Assembly (NCBI GenBank): GCA_944389145.1
Contig: CALXLH010000025.1
Coordinates: 1-64,000 of the forward strand
DNA length: 64,000 nucleotides
Direction of reading: 5' to 3'
Source: an uncultured Spirochaetaceae bacterium
Lineage (GTDB): Bacteria > Spirochaetota > Spirochaetia > Sphaerochaetales > Sphaerochaetaceae
How positions within the stretch are numbered: the first letter of the stretch is position 1; every line of letters begins with the position of its first letter. Of this stretch, positions 34,925 to 42,472 are shown one piece after another. A program made the translations under genes and the position numbers. The notes beneath the pieces were generated by a model that saw only the letters and a list, made by a program, of their open reading frames with translations, was not told where the DNA came from and did no database searches.

Positions 34925-35800
34925 TCAATCAAATATATATCTTATCTCATGCACTCTAGATTCAGCAGGGGCAAGGCGGAGAAGGTCCTTGCGCTCTCCG
35001 ATATCGCAGACGATCCCGTCACGGCCGGGAAGCGTCCACCAAGGCTCTATGCATACGAATGGGGCATCCTTGCCGACGCTGTGCCAGAATCCCCACCATG
35101 GCGCATCGCACTCAACCTCCACGCCATGCGTTCCCTTCTGCGATGACAGCACGGCCCTTCCGCCTATCGCCGTAAGGATGATAGCATCATCATCATCGAA
35201 GAGGCTGTGGCGGAGCGGAATGGCCTTCATGGCAGGAAGCGCATATGGCTCCTCGACGCCCGTATCAAGGCACGATGATGAGAACACCCTACGCCTTACC
35301 GCATCGGCATCAGGGAAGGAGATCGCATAATCCTCGAACGAAAGGCCGTCCTCTAGCGGAACCGCGAATCCCGGATGGCCGCCTATGCCATAGATCATCT
35401 CACCAGCCCCGTCATTCCGCACCACTATCCTCTCGCAGAGCCTCCTTCCCTCAAGCGCGTAGGTGACGGAGAGGCTGAATGAGAACGGATAGACCTCCTC
35501 CGTAGAACTATCAGATGAAAGGCTCAGCGTTACCGATGATCCTGCATTATCCACGATGGAGAAGCTGCTGGACTTGGCAAAGCCGTGAAGGGTCATGCCA
35601 TAGCGCCTGCCATGATAGGTATAGGCCTTACCCTCAAGCCGTCCCACGAACGGGAACAGAAGCGGAGAGTGGCGTGCCCAGTATCTCTCATCAGCCTGCC
35701 AGAGATATTCGGTACCATCGCTTCCCTTCACGCTCGTCAGCTCCGCTCCCAGCGGATCTATGACGACAGTAAGATACTCATTCCCTATCCTTTCCATCAC
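34925..35800 (-). CDS. Aldose 1-epimerase family protein (LacX-like)
   Basis: Galactose-mutarotase fold of the LacX/YeaD branch, 291 residues. The start IGNEYLTVVIDPLGAELTSV and the block HSPLLFPFVGRL are typical, with MTLHGFA supplying the first histidine and GGHPGFAVPLE the second. The fold interconverts alpha and beta anomers of aldohexoses or hexose phosphates. Exact sugar unknown. Its start overlaps the end of the AroH gene on the same strand, making a multigene unit with 36517-34925. Confidence 0.88.
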   Translation of the reverse strand: MMERIGNEYLTVVIDPLGAELTSVKGSDGTEYLWQADERYWARHSPLLFPFVGRLEGKAYTYHGRRYGMTLHGFAKSSSFSIVDNAGSSVTLSLSSDSSTEEVYPFSFSLSVTYALEGRRLCERIVVRNDGAGEMIYGIGGHPGFAVPLEDGLSFEDYAISFPDADAVRRRVFSSSCLDTGVEEPYALPAMKAIPLRHSLFDDDDAIILTAIGGRAVLSSQKGTHGVEVECDAPWWGFWHSVGKDAPFVCIEPWWTLPGRDGIVCDIGERKDLLRLAPAESRVHEIRYIFD

Positions 35801-36171
35801 TCCTCCTCATAATCAGGACGCAGCGAGGCTGCTTTTCTCAGATATACCATCCGAGGCTCCTTCTGAACCGGATGATTCACAAGCACGAGAACGCGGATAG
35901 CCAGAGGAAGTGCCCCTGAGATATCGGCCTCCTGGACGCAGAAGAGCGGAACCTTAGCAGCGAAGCCGGCCTTACGGCAGGCAGCTGCGGCATTGCGTGT
36001 CCTTATATCATGCGTCTGGGAGAATATTATTGCTGCGATATCCCTATCGCCTATCTCGTTCTGACGATAGATCAGATCCATCATTTCCTTTACCGCATCA
36101 TCGACTTCCTGCGGGAAATCAGAGGAAACGGTGGTAGCTCCCCTTATCCCATAGATTCCTTCCATGCCCAT
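35797..36171 (-). CDS. aroH: Chorismate mutase, AroH type
   Basis: Monofunctional trimeric chorismate mutase of the Bacillus AroH family, which converts chorismate to prephenate for Phe and Tyr synthesis. Visible are IRGATTVSSD with the substrate arginine near residue 9, IIFSQTHDI, the RVLVLVN segment with its catalytic arginine and the closing VYLRKAASLRPD. Length 124 is exact for the family. No other aromatic synthesis gene is nearby. The gene overlaps the downstream epimerase gene by four bases. Confidence 0.88.
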   Translation of the reverse strand: MGMEGIYGIRGATTVSSDFPQEVDDAVKEMMDLIYRQNEIGDRDIAAIIFSQTHDIRTRNAAAACRKAGFAAKVPLFCVQEADISGALPLAIRVLVLVNHPVQKEPRMVYLRKAASLRPDYEEE

Positions 36172-36172
36172 A

Positions 36173-36517
36173 TCAGCCTCCTAGCGAGAATCCATGAAGG
36201 ATCACGGTATTCAGCATATCTATGATGATGGATATGATGAAGTACACGATCATCCTCAGCACCGTCAGCACGAGCGGAGAGATGAAAGCCACGCGCGTAT
36301 AGAAGAACTGGTATATCGAGGCAAGCACTATCCAGACCCCTTCAAGGAATATCGTCCACCCTAGCACCATCTGGCAGCTGGTGACGAAAGTAACCAGCAC
36401 CTCGCTGACGGGAAAGTACAGGAACAGGACAAAGAGAAGGGCAAAGAAGAGATAGAGCGCCAGGAGATACGAATGGACGCGTGATGAGAATGCAAGGATC
36501 CTTCTGAATGCCAGCAT
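36173..36517 (-). CDS. Small integral membrane protein, 114 aa
   Basis: Three strongly hydrophobic helices are visible, near residues 15-38 (LLALYLFFALLFVLFLYF), 43-67 and 78-103 (LVLTVLRMIVYFIISIII). The N-terminus is basic and should be cytoplasmic. No motif or known family is recognised. It ends one base before the AroH start, suggesting one transcript with the AroH and epimerase genes. Confidence 0.7.
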   Translation of the reverse strand: MLAFRRILAFSSRVHSYLLALYLFFALLFVLFLYFPVSEVLVTFVTSCQMVLGWTIFLEGVWIVLASIYQFFYTRVAFISPLVLTVLRMIVYFIISIIIDMLNTVILHGFSLGG

Positions 36518-36543
36518 AGTGCAATGATAGCACTTAACCCCTG

Positions 36544-37425
36544 TCAGCGGAAGGACGCAAGGAGCGAGGGATCGAAGGAATGGGCATCGGGAACAGGATG
36601 GCCTGACCGGGTGCAGCCTGAGAGGACGAACGTGCTTTCATCAGGCTCTCCGTTCCAGCTTGCCCGTAACCGCCTGTCGATATGTCCGGCAAACGAGCAA
36701 TCCAGGAACGCGGCCTTGCCCTCAGGACGCCATGGCCTCATCAGGAACACGCTCTCATCAGCAAGGCGATCCGAGACGAAGGAGCAGCGAAGGAAGACAA
36801 AGCCCAGCCCATCATGCCTTCCTGAAGGGGCCGCCACATAGCCGGGAGCCGTGCTTCTTATGAGGCAATCCTCGAAGAGCGCGTCGCCACCTCCGAAGAT
36901 GAAGTCGATCGATCCTGCGATCTCGCAGGAGGAGAACACGGCCCGGCAAGGCCTTCTCTCGCAAAGATGCCGCGGACCATAGAAGCCACCAGGCTCACGC
37001 TCTGCATCCGGCAAGGGCGCGATGAAGAGCGTATCCTGTTCAGAAAGCAGGCGCAGCGATGTGCAGCGAACATCAGATGCGTCGATGTAGAGGGCAACCG
37101 CCTGGCCAACATCCTCTCCACGCCCTGCATCGTTCACTATGGTAAGATCAGCAAGGGCGATATGCTCTCCCGAGAAGAACGCGGTATAGGAACGGAACGT
37201 CCCCAGGCGGCGTCCGCATCCATCCACCTTCCTGGCATAGTCCGAGCATATGATGCGCACATTTCCCTCGCCTCTTATCGAGAGATGCCTCTTGTCTGCA
37301 AAGAGCTTCTCCCGGTAATCGCCCTCCGAAACCACTATCTCGGCCTCTGTATCATATGGAACGGCGTTGATAGCCTCCTGTATGGTGGAATAGTCCTCAC
37401 CGTTACGTCCTACCGTTATCCTCAT
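36544..37425 (-). CDS. Pectinesterase family protein without export signal
   Basis: Right-handed beta-helix of carbohydrate esterase family 8, which removes methyl esters from pectin. The family signatures are present: TIQEAINAVP at the N-terminus, GQAVALYID with the first glutamine, LSEQDTLF with the second, the catalytic block GSIDFIFGGG with its aspartate, and LMRPWRPEGKAAFLDC with the substrate arginine. At 293 residues it is near minimal. There is no signal peptide; the protein begins directly with MRITVGRNGEDYSTI. It would therefore act in the cytoplasm, perhaps on imported pectin oligomers. The start overlaps the end of the thiamine pyrophosphokinase gene. Confidence 0.87.
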   Translation of the reverse strand: MRITVGRNGEDYSTIQEAINAVPYDTEAEIVVSEGDYREKLFADKRHLSIRGEGNVRIICSDYARKVDGCGRRLGTFRSYTAFFSGEHIALADLTIVNDAGRGEDVGQAVALYIDASDVRCTSLRLLSEQDTLFIAPLPDAEREPGGFYGPRHLCERRPCRAVFSSCEIAGSIDFIFGGGDALFEDCLIRSTAPGYVAAPSGRHDGLGFVFLRCSFVSDRLADESVFLMRPWRPEGKAAFLDCSFAGHIDRRLRASWNGEPDESTFVLSGCTRSGHPVPDAHSFDPSLLASFR

Positions 37426-38042
37426 AATGACCTCGCTATCGTGATCCTCCCCTGATCCTCCGCCCTCATGCGCATCATTACAGTCCCATCGATATCAAGG
37501 ATGACGCGAGAGCTGCGCATCCTGTTTGAAAGGGAGACGGATGAGGAAGAGAGAGGAAAGCCATCAAGCTCCCAGACTAGGCCATCAGAGCGTGCATGCA
37601 CGGCACCCTCGACCGACATGAACGATAGCTCCGTCCCTACATCCGCGCTTATCTCGACATGGCCGGAAAGAGAGGCGACGGTATCAACGCGCATGAACCA
37701 GAGGGAAGGATAGCCGCAGCGTATGAATGTGGAGAAGAGGGAGAGCGTATGATCGATGCGTCCCTCTCCACCACCTACAAGGTCGTACTCACCGCTTCCG
37801 GAGGAAATCGCCAGTTCCGTATCGCTCTCATCCTTGTCATGGCTGCAGGCCTTGATGCCCATCGCCTCGATCTCTTCCCTGTATGCTGTCGAATCAAGGT
37901 CCCCGACGACGGAATCGACAGGAATGGAAAGACGGCGGGCCGTGTCATAGCCGCTGTCCGCAGCGATTACAGAGCCGTACGACGAACGGTCGAAGCTGAA
38001 TGATGAAGGGGCGCTTCCCCCTATGACTATCAGGCGTTTCAT
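37422..38042 (-). CDS. thiN: Thiamine pyrophosphokinase
   Basis: Transfers pyrophosphate from ATP to thiamine, giving the cofactor TPP. Family marks are IAADSGYDTA near residue 30, VVGDLDS near residue 48, the DKDESDTELAI block near residue 74 and GGGEGRIDHTLS near residue 95. Length 206 fits. The C-terminal domain (SLSNRMRSSRVILDIDGTV) is the beta-rich thiamine-binding part. It overlaps the pectinesterase gene by four bases on the same strand; the two are metabolically unrelated. Confidence 0.9.
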   Translation of the reverse strand: MKRLIVIGGSAPSSFSFDRSSYGSVIAADSGYDTARRLSIPVDSVVGDLDSTAYREEIEAMGIKACSHDKDESDTELAISSGSGEYDLVGGGEGRIDHTLSLFSTFIRCGYPSLWFMRVDTVASLSGHVEISADVGTELSFMSVEGAVHARSDGLVWELDGFPLSSSSVSLSNRMRSSRVILDIDGTVMMRMRAEDQGRITIARSL

Positions 38043-38050
38043 GCCATGAT

Positions 38051-38080
38051 TCTACAGCATCCGGGATTATCGTGTATAAT
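38051..38080 (+). promoter_or_regulatory. Promoter of the DUF1015 gene; leaderless transcript likely
   Basis: TCTACA (38051-38056) and a perfect TATAAT (38075-38080) are 18 bases apart. The ATG at 38088 lies seven bases past the -10 box, at the expected transcription start. No Shine-Dalgarno site is present. Confidence 0.55.
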
Positions 38081-38087
38081 GGACGGC

Positions 38088-39365
38088 ATGAAGAGTTCTG
38101 GATTTTCAAGCGCGGATATACTCCTGCCGAAGAAGGGCATCGATCTGGAACGCTGGGCTACGATAGCCTGCGACCAGTTCACATCGGATCCTGCATACTG
38201 GGAAGAGGTCGAGACAATCGTCGCAGATGCTCCGTCCACGCTAAGGATAACGCTGCCGGAGATCTACCTGGAGAAGGAAGGAAAGGAAGGCCGGATCGCG
38301 GAGATAAACAGGAAGATGAAGGAATACCTGGAGGAAGGTATCTTCACCTCGTACCCTGACTCATTCATCCTCGTGGAACGGCGGACAGGAAGCGGCGTGC
38401 GCTACGGTATAGTCGGTAAGCTCGACCTTGAGGAATACGACTACAGTCCGGACTCCCGGTCCCTCGTCCGCGCCACCGAAGGAACGATCCTCTCCCGCAT
38501 TCCTCCACGAAAGGAGATAAGGATGCACGCCCCGCTTGAGCTGCCGCACATAATGGTGCTCATCTCAGATGAGAAGAGAAGCGTCATAGAGCCCCTCGTT
38601 GTCAGGAGGGATAGCCTCACAGTTGTCTACGATACGCCGTTGATGATGAACGGAGGACATGCAAAGGGCTACCTGATCAACTCAGAATCCGACAAGAATG
38701 GCATCGAATGTGCATTGCAGGCCATCCTTTCCACCCTGGATCCGGCGAATCCGCTTCTCTTCGCCATGGGCGACGGCAATCACAGCCTCGCCACGGCAAA
38801 GAGCATATGGGAGGATATCAAGAAAGAGCTGGATGAGGATGAGCGCAAGGATCATCCTGCGCGCTATGCGCTTGTGGAGATAGAGAACATCTATGATGAC
38901 GGCCTTGAGTTCGAGCCGATCCACAGAGTCTTCTTCTCGCTGGGGAAGGGTGAGTTCAGGAAGGCAGTCTCAGCCGCCGCACCTGAGTTCACGACCGAGA
39001 TCATCGAACGGAAGGAGATCCATGAACGCGTCAATGAGAGCAGAAGCTCATTCGTGACCTTTGATGGCAATGAGTATACGCTCTTCAGGCTCCGCAATAC
39101 CGCAAAGGAGCTTGCGGCATGGACGATCCAGAGCGTGATCGACTCTCTCCTTGGCAGCAAGGCCTGCACGGTCGACTATATCCACGGCATGGATGAGACG
39201 CTTTCCCTTGGAGGAGACGGGAATATCGCCCTGATACTCCCGGACATCTCCAAGGAGACATTCTTCGCCTCCATACTCTCCGACAGCGCATTCCCGAGAA
39301 AGACCTTCTCAATAGGCCACGCAGAGGAGAAGCGCTATTACATGGAGGCCCGCCGCATCAGATGA
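38088..39365 (+). CDS. DUF1015 family protein
   Basis: A 425-residue soluble protein of the DUF1015 (SerC-associated) family. Typical stretches are RWATIACDQFTSDPAYWEE near residue 20, FILVERRT, the conserved MGDGNHSLATAKS near residue 226 and the C-terminal DYIHGMDE. The role is unknown; in many genomes it lies beside serine or one-carbon genes, not so here. The ATG at 38088 was chosen because the promoter ends just before it; longer starts (38046, 38079) would lie upstream of the transcription start. Its last eight bases overlap the Sua5-type gene on the other strand. Confidence 0.85.
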   Translation: MKSSGFSSADILLPKKGIDLERWATIACDQFTSDPAYWEEVETIVADAPSTLRITLPEIYLEKEGKEGRIAEINRKMKEYLEEGIFTSYPDSFILVERRTGSGVRYGIVGKLDLEEYDYSPDSRSLVRATEGTILSRIPPRKEIRMHAPLELPHIMVLISDEKRSVIEPLVVRRDSLTVVYDTPLMMNGGHAKGYLINSESDKNGIECALQAILSTLDPANPLLFAMGDGNHSLATAKSIWEDIKKELDEDERKDHPARYALVEIENIYDDGLEFEPIHRVFFSLGKGEFRKAVSAAAPEFTTEIIERKEIHERVNESRSSFVTFDGNEYTLFRLRNTAKELAAWTIQSVIDSLLGSKACTVDYIHGMDETLSLGGDGNIALILPDISKETFFASILSDSAFPRKTFSIGHAEEKRYYMEARRIR

Positions 39366-39912
39366 CGTAGGCGCCCTGGCGCAGCACCTTGAATGGCCTC
39401 ACGGTCGCATCGATGAGCGTAGAGGCCGTTCCTCCATGGATGGAGGGATCTGCGACAATGAAATCCACAAGGGAGGAGAACACCGGCAGGATATCCTCGA
39501 ACGACAGGAGGCTCTTCTCTCCGGAGAAATTCACCGAGGTCGAGTATATCGGACCGGAGATGGCCATCACGCGCTGTATGTAATCATCATCGGGAACCCT
39601 GACAGCCACCGTCTCACCGCTCCTGCCGTCACGGAGTATCGCCGTAAGCGGTGCGGGCCATATCCTGAGAAGCTCTGTGGGGACCTGCAGCGAGCTCTCC
39701 TCAAGCTGCGAAAGCGTCATCAGGGTAATGAATGACTTTGACTGCGGCCGCCGCTTTATCTCATAAAGCCTCCCGGCTGAGGCCTCTCCTACCATGCCGG
39801 AAAGTCCGTATATCGTATCGCAGGGAAGCACTCCGACAGCCCCTGCCTTCAGCATCCTCCCAGCCTTCTCCGCGCTGCCCTCTTCCATCCTCTGGATTAT
39901 CAAAGCGTCCAT
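39358..39912 (-). CDS. Sua5/YciO/YrdC-type threonylcarbamoyl-AMP synthase
   Basis: Probably makes threonylcarbamoyl-AMP for the t6A modification of ANN-decoding tRNAs. The 184-residue single domain matches TsaC-length proteins. VGVLPCDTIYGLSG near residue 27 is the family start, KRRPQSKSFITLM binds substrate, and WPAPLTAIL with VAVRVPDD follow. STSVNFSGEKSL is the conserved C-terminal loop. A YciO-type role is an alternative because the C-terminal extension of Sua5 is absent. Confidence 0.85.
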   Translation of the reverse strand: MDALIIQRMEEGSAEKAGRMLKAGAVGVLPCDTIYGLSGMVGEASAGRLYEIKRRPQSKSFITLMTLSQLEESSLQVPTELLRIWPAPLTAILRDGRSGETVAVRVPDDDYIQRVMAISGPIYSTSVNFSGEKSLLSFEDILPVFSSLVDFIVADPSIHGGTASTLIDATVRPFKVLRQGAYVI

Positions 39913-39972
39913 ATGATGCCTCCAATATGCGAAAATAGCCTAAATCGAGTCATTCTTATATGCAATATGTCC

Positions 39973-40001
39973 TTGTAAACACGATATTGCACTGATATAA
40001 T
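39973..40001 (+). promoter_or_regulatory. Strong promoter of the EVPVEV-repeat membrane protein
   Basis: TTGTAA (39973-39978) and a perfect TATAAT (39996-40001) with a 17-base spacer. GGAGG is at 40026-40030, four bases before the ATG. Confidence 0.75.
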
Positions 40002-40034
40002 AGCCATAAGCGTATCATTCGCCCCGGAGGAAAC

Positions 40035-40958
40035 ATGGCTAAGCCTTCCAATACAGTAAAGCTGGTCGTCACAAGCATCATCATTTCCCTGATAGTGCTT
40101 GCGGTATTCGTGATGCTGTTCCTTAACTTCATCGTCCCGGCGTATCAGATAACGGAGGAGCAGATATACTCTGTGATGGTCAAGCTCTTCCCGATACTCA
40201 TAGGACTTGCGCTGATCCAGATCGGGGTGATGGTCGCAAAGAGAGGAGAGCCGGAGTACAAGGATACGATCGACAGGCTTTCCCCGAATGCCTATGACAG
40301 CTCCCTGTACACCGAGCCCAAGGACGATCCTATGGCCCGTGGCCGCGTGGACGGAGCAGGATCAGCAGGCCCAGCCCCCGAACCCAGGATCATCGAGAAG
40401 GAAGTTCCGGTTGAGGTCATCAGGGAAGTTCCGGTTGAGGTAATCAAGAAGATAGAGGTACCGGTGGAGATCATACGCGAGGTACAGGTACCTGTAGAGA
40501 TCATAAAGGAAGTACCGGTCGATAAGATCGTCATCAAGGAAGTGGTCAAGGAAGTACCGGTAGAGAAGATCGTCGAGAAGGAAGTCGTCAAGGAAGTTCC
40601 TGTCGAGGTCATAAAGGAAGTACCGGTGGAGGTTGTCAGGGAAGTCGAGAAGGCTCCTGAGATGCTTGGCTTCCGCGATGTGCTCGACGCAGAGACAAGG
40701 GATGCCGTCGATATGGGCTATGATCTCTCGCTCGTCGCAGTCAAGGAAGGGGAAGGCAGGACTGCAGAGAGTATCGAGGCGGCATTCGAGGAAGACACGC
40801 TCGTGTTCGACGAAGGCAGCTCCATCTACGCTATCCTTCCGCTCTATACCAGGGAAGACGCGGAAAAGGCTGCTGAATCCATTGAGCCAAAGAAGATCGC
40901 ATCTGTCGATGGCAGGAAGATCGATGGCTCCGTCCTCATAGAGGAAACGAGATTCTGA
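40035..40958 (+). CDS. Membrane protein with EVPVEV repeats and degenerate GGDEF-like C-terminus
   Basis: Two transmembrane helices lie near residues 9-35 and 47-66, leaving the rest in the cytoplasm. From about residue 116 to 212 there are some dozen tandem copies of a seven-residue unit such as KEVPVEVI. The repeat alternates Glu and Lys with valine and forms either an extended beta ribbon or a spacer; similar KEVPVE tracts occur in other bacterial envelope proteins. The last 95 residues (FRDVLDAETRDAVDMGYDLSL onward, interrupted here) resemble a shortened GGDEF-like fold, without any GGDEF active site. The function is unknown. A strong promoter and a terminator make it a single-gene unit. 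Confidence 0.8.
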   Translation: MAKPSNTVKLVVTSIIISLIVLAVFVMLFLNFIVPAYQITEEQIYSVMVKLFPILIGLALIQIGVMVAKRGEPEYKDTIDRLSPNAYDSSLYTEPKDDPMARGRVDGAGSAGPAPEPRIIEKEVPVEVIREVPVEVIKKIEVPVEIIREVQVPVEIIKEVPVDKIVIKEVVKEVPVEKIVEKEVVKEVPVEVIKEVPVEVVREVEKAPEMLGFRDVLDAETRDAVDMGYDLSLVAVKEGEGRTAESIEAAFEEDTLVFDEGSSIYAILPLYTREDAEKAAESIEPKKIASVDGRKIDGSVLIEETRF

Positions 40959-40978
40959 TTCATATCAATGCAACGCAA

Positions 40979-41008
40979 GGGTACATGGCTAGTCCGTGTA
41001 CCTTTTTT
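40979..41008 (+). terminator. Terminator after the repeat membrane protein
   Basis: GGTACATGG (40980-40988) pairs with CCGTGTACC (40994-41002, one G-U pair) around CTAGT, followed by six T. Confidence 0.9.
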
Positions 41009-41010
41009 AT

Positions 41011-41056
41011 TTGACAAATACGGCGATGTTACATACATTAATGTTACAAACATTTT
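41011..41056 (+). promoter_or_regulatory. Promoter with 15-base direct repeat over the -10 region
   Basis: TTGACA (41011-41016) and TACATT (41034-41039) are 17 bases apart. The sequence ATGTTACAtACATTA (41026-41040) is directly repeated as ATGTTACAaACATTT (41041-41055). The second copy covers the transcription start. This looks like an operator for a repressor of the ATPase gene downstream. Confidence 0.6.
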
Positions 41057-41092
41057 TGTTCGCAACTTTATTATATGCATCAAGAGGTGGTG

Positions 41093-42460
41093 ATGAGATT
41101 CATAGGCAGGGAAAAGGAACTGCAGTCAATACGGAACCAGCTTAACCAGCATGGCCCCTCTGCGCTATTGCTCTATGGCAGGAGGCGCGTAGGCAAGACC
41201 ACGCTCCTCAGGGAAGCCCTGAAGGATATCGACGCAATACGGATCATATACACGTGCATGCCCGTCGATCTAACGGTAAATGCAAGGGCCTTATCAAGCG
41301 CAGTCCTTGAAGCACTTGGCCTTGCCCCCCTCTCCTTCGACACATTACCAGATCTGTTCTCCTTCCTCAGGAAGCGATCCGAGAGAATCATCATCGTACT
41401 TGATGAATACCAGGATATGAAGAGAAGAGCCGACAACGAGTATGTGGATGCGCTTTTCAGGACGATCATAGATGAGCTTGGAGAGAATCTGTCTCTGGTA
41501 CTCTCAGGATCCTCCATGAGGCTGATGAGTGCCCTACTTGAGGCCGACAACCCGCTATTCCAGCGATTCTCTCTAACGATCAGGCTTGATGAACTTGACT
41601 ATTCAGAAGCCTCATCATTCTATCCTGCCGCTACTATACGGGACAGGATAATGCTGTATGGCGTGTTCGGAGGAATGCCTCAGCTGAACGCGTATATAAA
41701 CCAAGATAAGAGCGTGAAGGAGAATATAATAGATCTCTTCATCGATGAGAACGGAATCGCCAGAAACTATGTCCGCAGCGTCATCGATACGGAAATATCC
41801 TCCATACCCGATGCCTTTACAATCATAAGCGCACTAGGAAACGGGAAGAAGAAGTATACAGAGATACTATCCTATCTACACGATCAGGCAAGCAGGATAC
41901 AGCTTCCCCGAACACTGAAAAGGCTCATCACTGCAGGCCTTATACGCAAGAGGATGCCGATAAACTCAGATAACAGGAACACTGTGTTCTACGAGCTTTG
42001 CAGCAATTGCATCAGATTCTATTTCGCATATCTATTGCGCTCAGATGATTATGTGACAGCCAATAGCAACGGCTTCTTCGACAGGATGATCACCCCTTCC
42101 CTTACGACATTCGTCAGCTACCGCTTCGAGGAGATTGCCAAGGCCTATTTCCATCGCATGGCAAAGGAAGGCCTGAGGGATGACATACTCAGGATAGGAA
42201 GCTACTGGTACGATGATCGGAAAAGCAGGAAGAACGGCGAGTTTGATGTAGCACTCGAAACGTACGATGGCTATGAGATCTATGAATGCAAGTTCCTTGA
42301 GGCAAAGGCAGCATCATCCCTAGTGCGCTCAGAGAAGAGGAAAGTGGAGGAGATAGAAGGAATCCATGCCAGCAAGTTCGGCTTCATATCCTCATCAGGA
42401 TTCGAGGAAGAGATAGATGGAGTAATGTTGATATCCGGCGAGGATATCTATGGCATATAG
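41093..42460 (+). CDS. AAA ATPase with C-terminal DUF234-like nuclease-fold domain
   Basis: P-loop ATPase of the archaeal-ATPase/DUF234 class. MRFIGREKELQSI opens it, Walker A is GRRRVGKTTLL near residue 34, and Walker B is IIVLDEYQDM near residue 100. The sensor LSGSSMRLM is near residue 135. A winged-helix part (LKRLITAGLIRKRMP) follows. The C-terminus resembles a PD-(D/E)xK nuclease fold: GEFDVALETYDGYEIYECKF, interrupted here, has the D...ExK spacing. Such proteins are common in accessory regions and of uncertain role. The ATG at 41093 with GAGGTGG upstream is preferred over 41075. Confidence 0.82.
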   Translation: MRFIGREKELQSIRNQLNQHGPSALLLYGRRRVGKTTLLREALKDIDAIRIIYTCMPVDLTVNARALSSAVLEALGLAPLSFDTLPDLFSFLRKRSERIIIVLDEYQDMKRRADNEYVDALFRTIIDELGENLSLVLSGSSMRLMSALLEADNPLFQRFSLTIRLDELDYSEASSFYPAATIRDRIMLYGVFGGMPQLNAYINQDKSVKENIIDLFIDENGIARNYVRSVIDTEISSIPDAFTIISALGNGKKKYTEILSYLHDQASRIQLPRTLKRLITAGLIRKRMPINSDNRNTVFYELCSNCIRFYFAYLLRSDDYVTANSNGFFDRMITPSLTTFVSYRFEEIAKAYFHRMAKEGLRDDILRIGSYWYDDRKSRKNGEFDVALETYDGYEIYECKFLEAKAASSLVRSEKRKVEEIEGIHASKFGFISSSGFEEEIDGVMLISGEDIYGI

Positions 42461-42472
42461 GGTTGTTTCAGG

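Noticed and set aside
40379-40660. CRISPR-like spacing in the repeat DNA
   Set aside because: The units are short, in frame and encode the EVPVEV heptads; there are no spacers and no cas genes.
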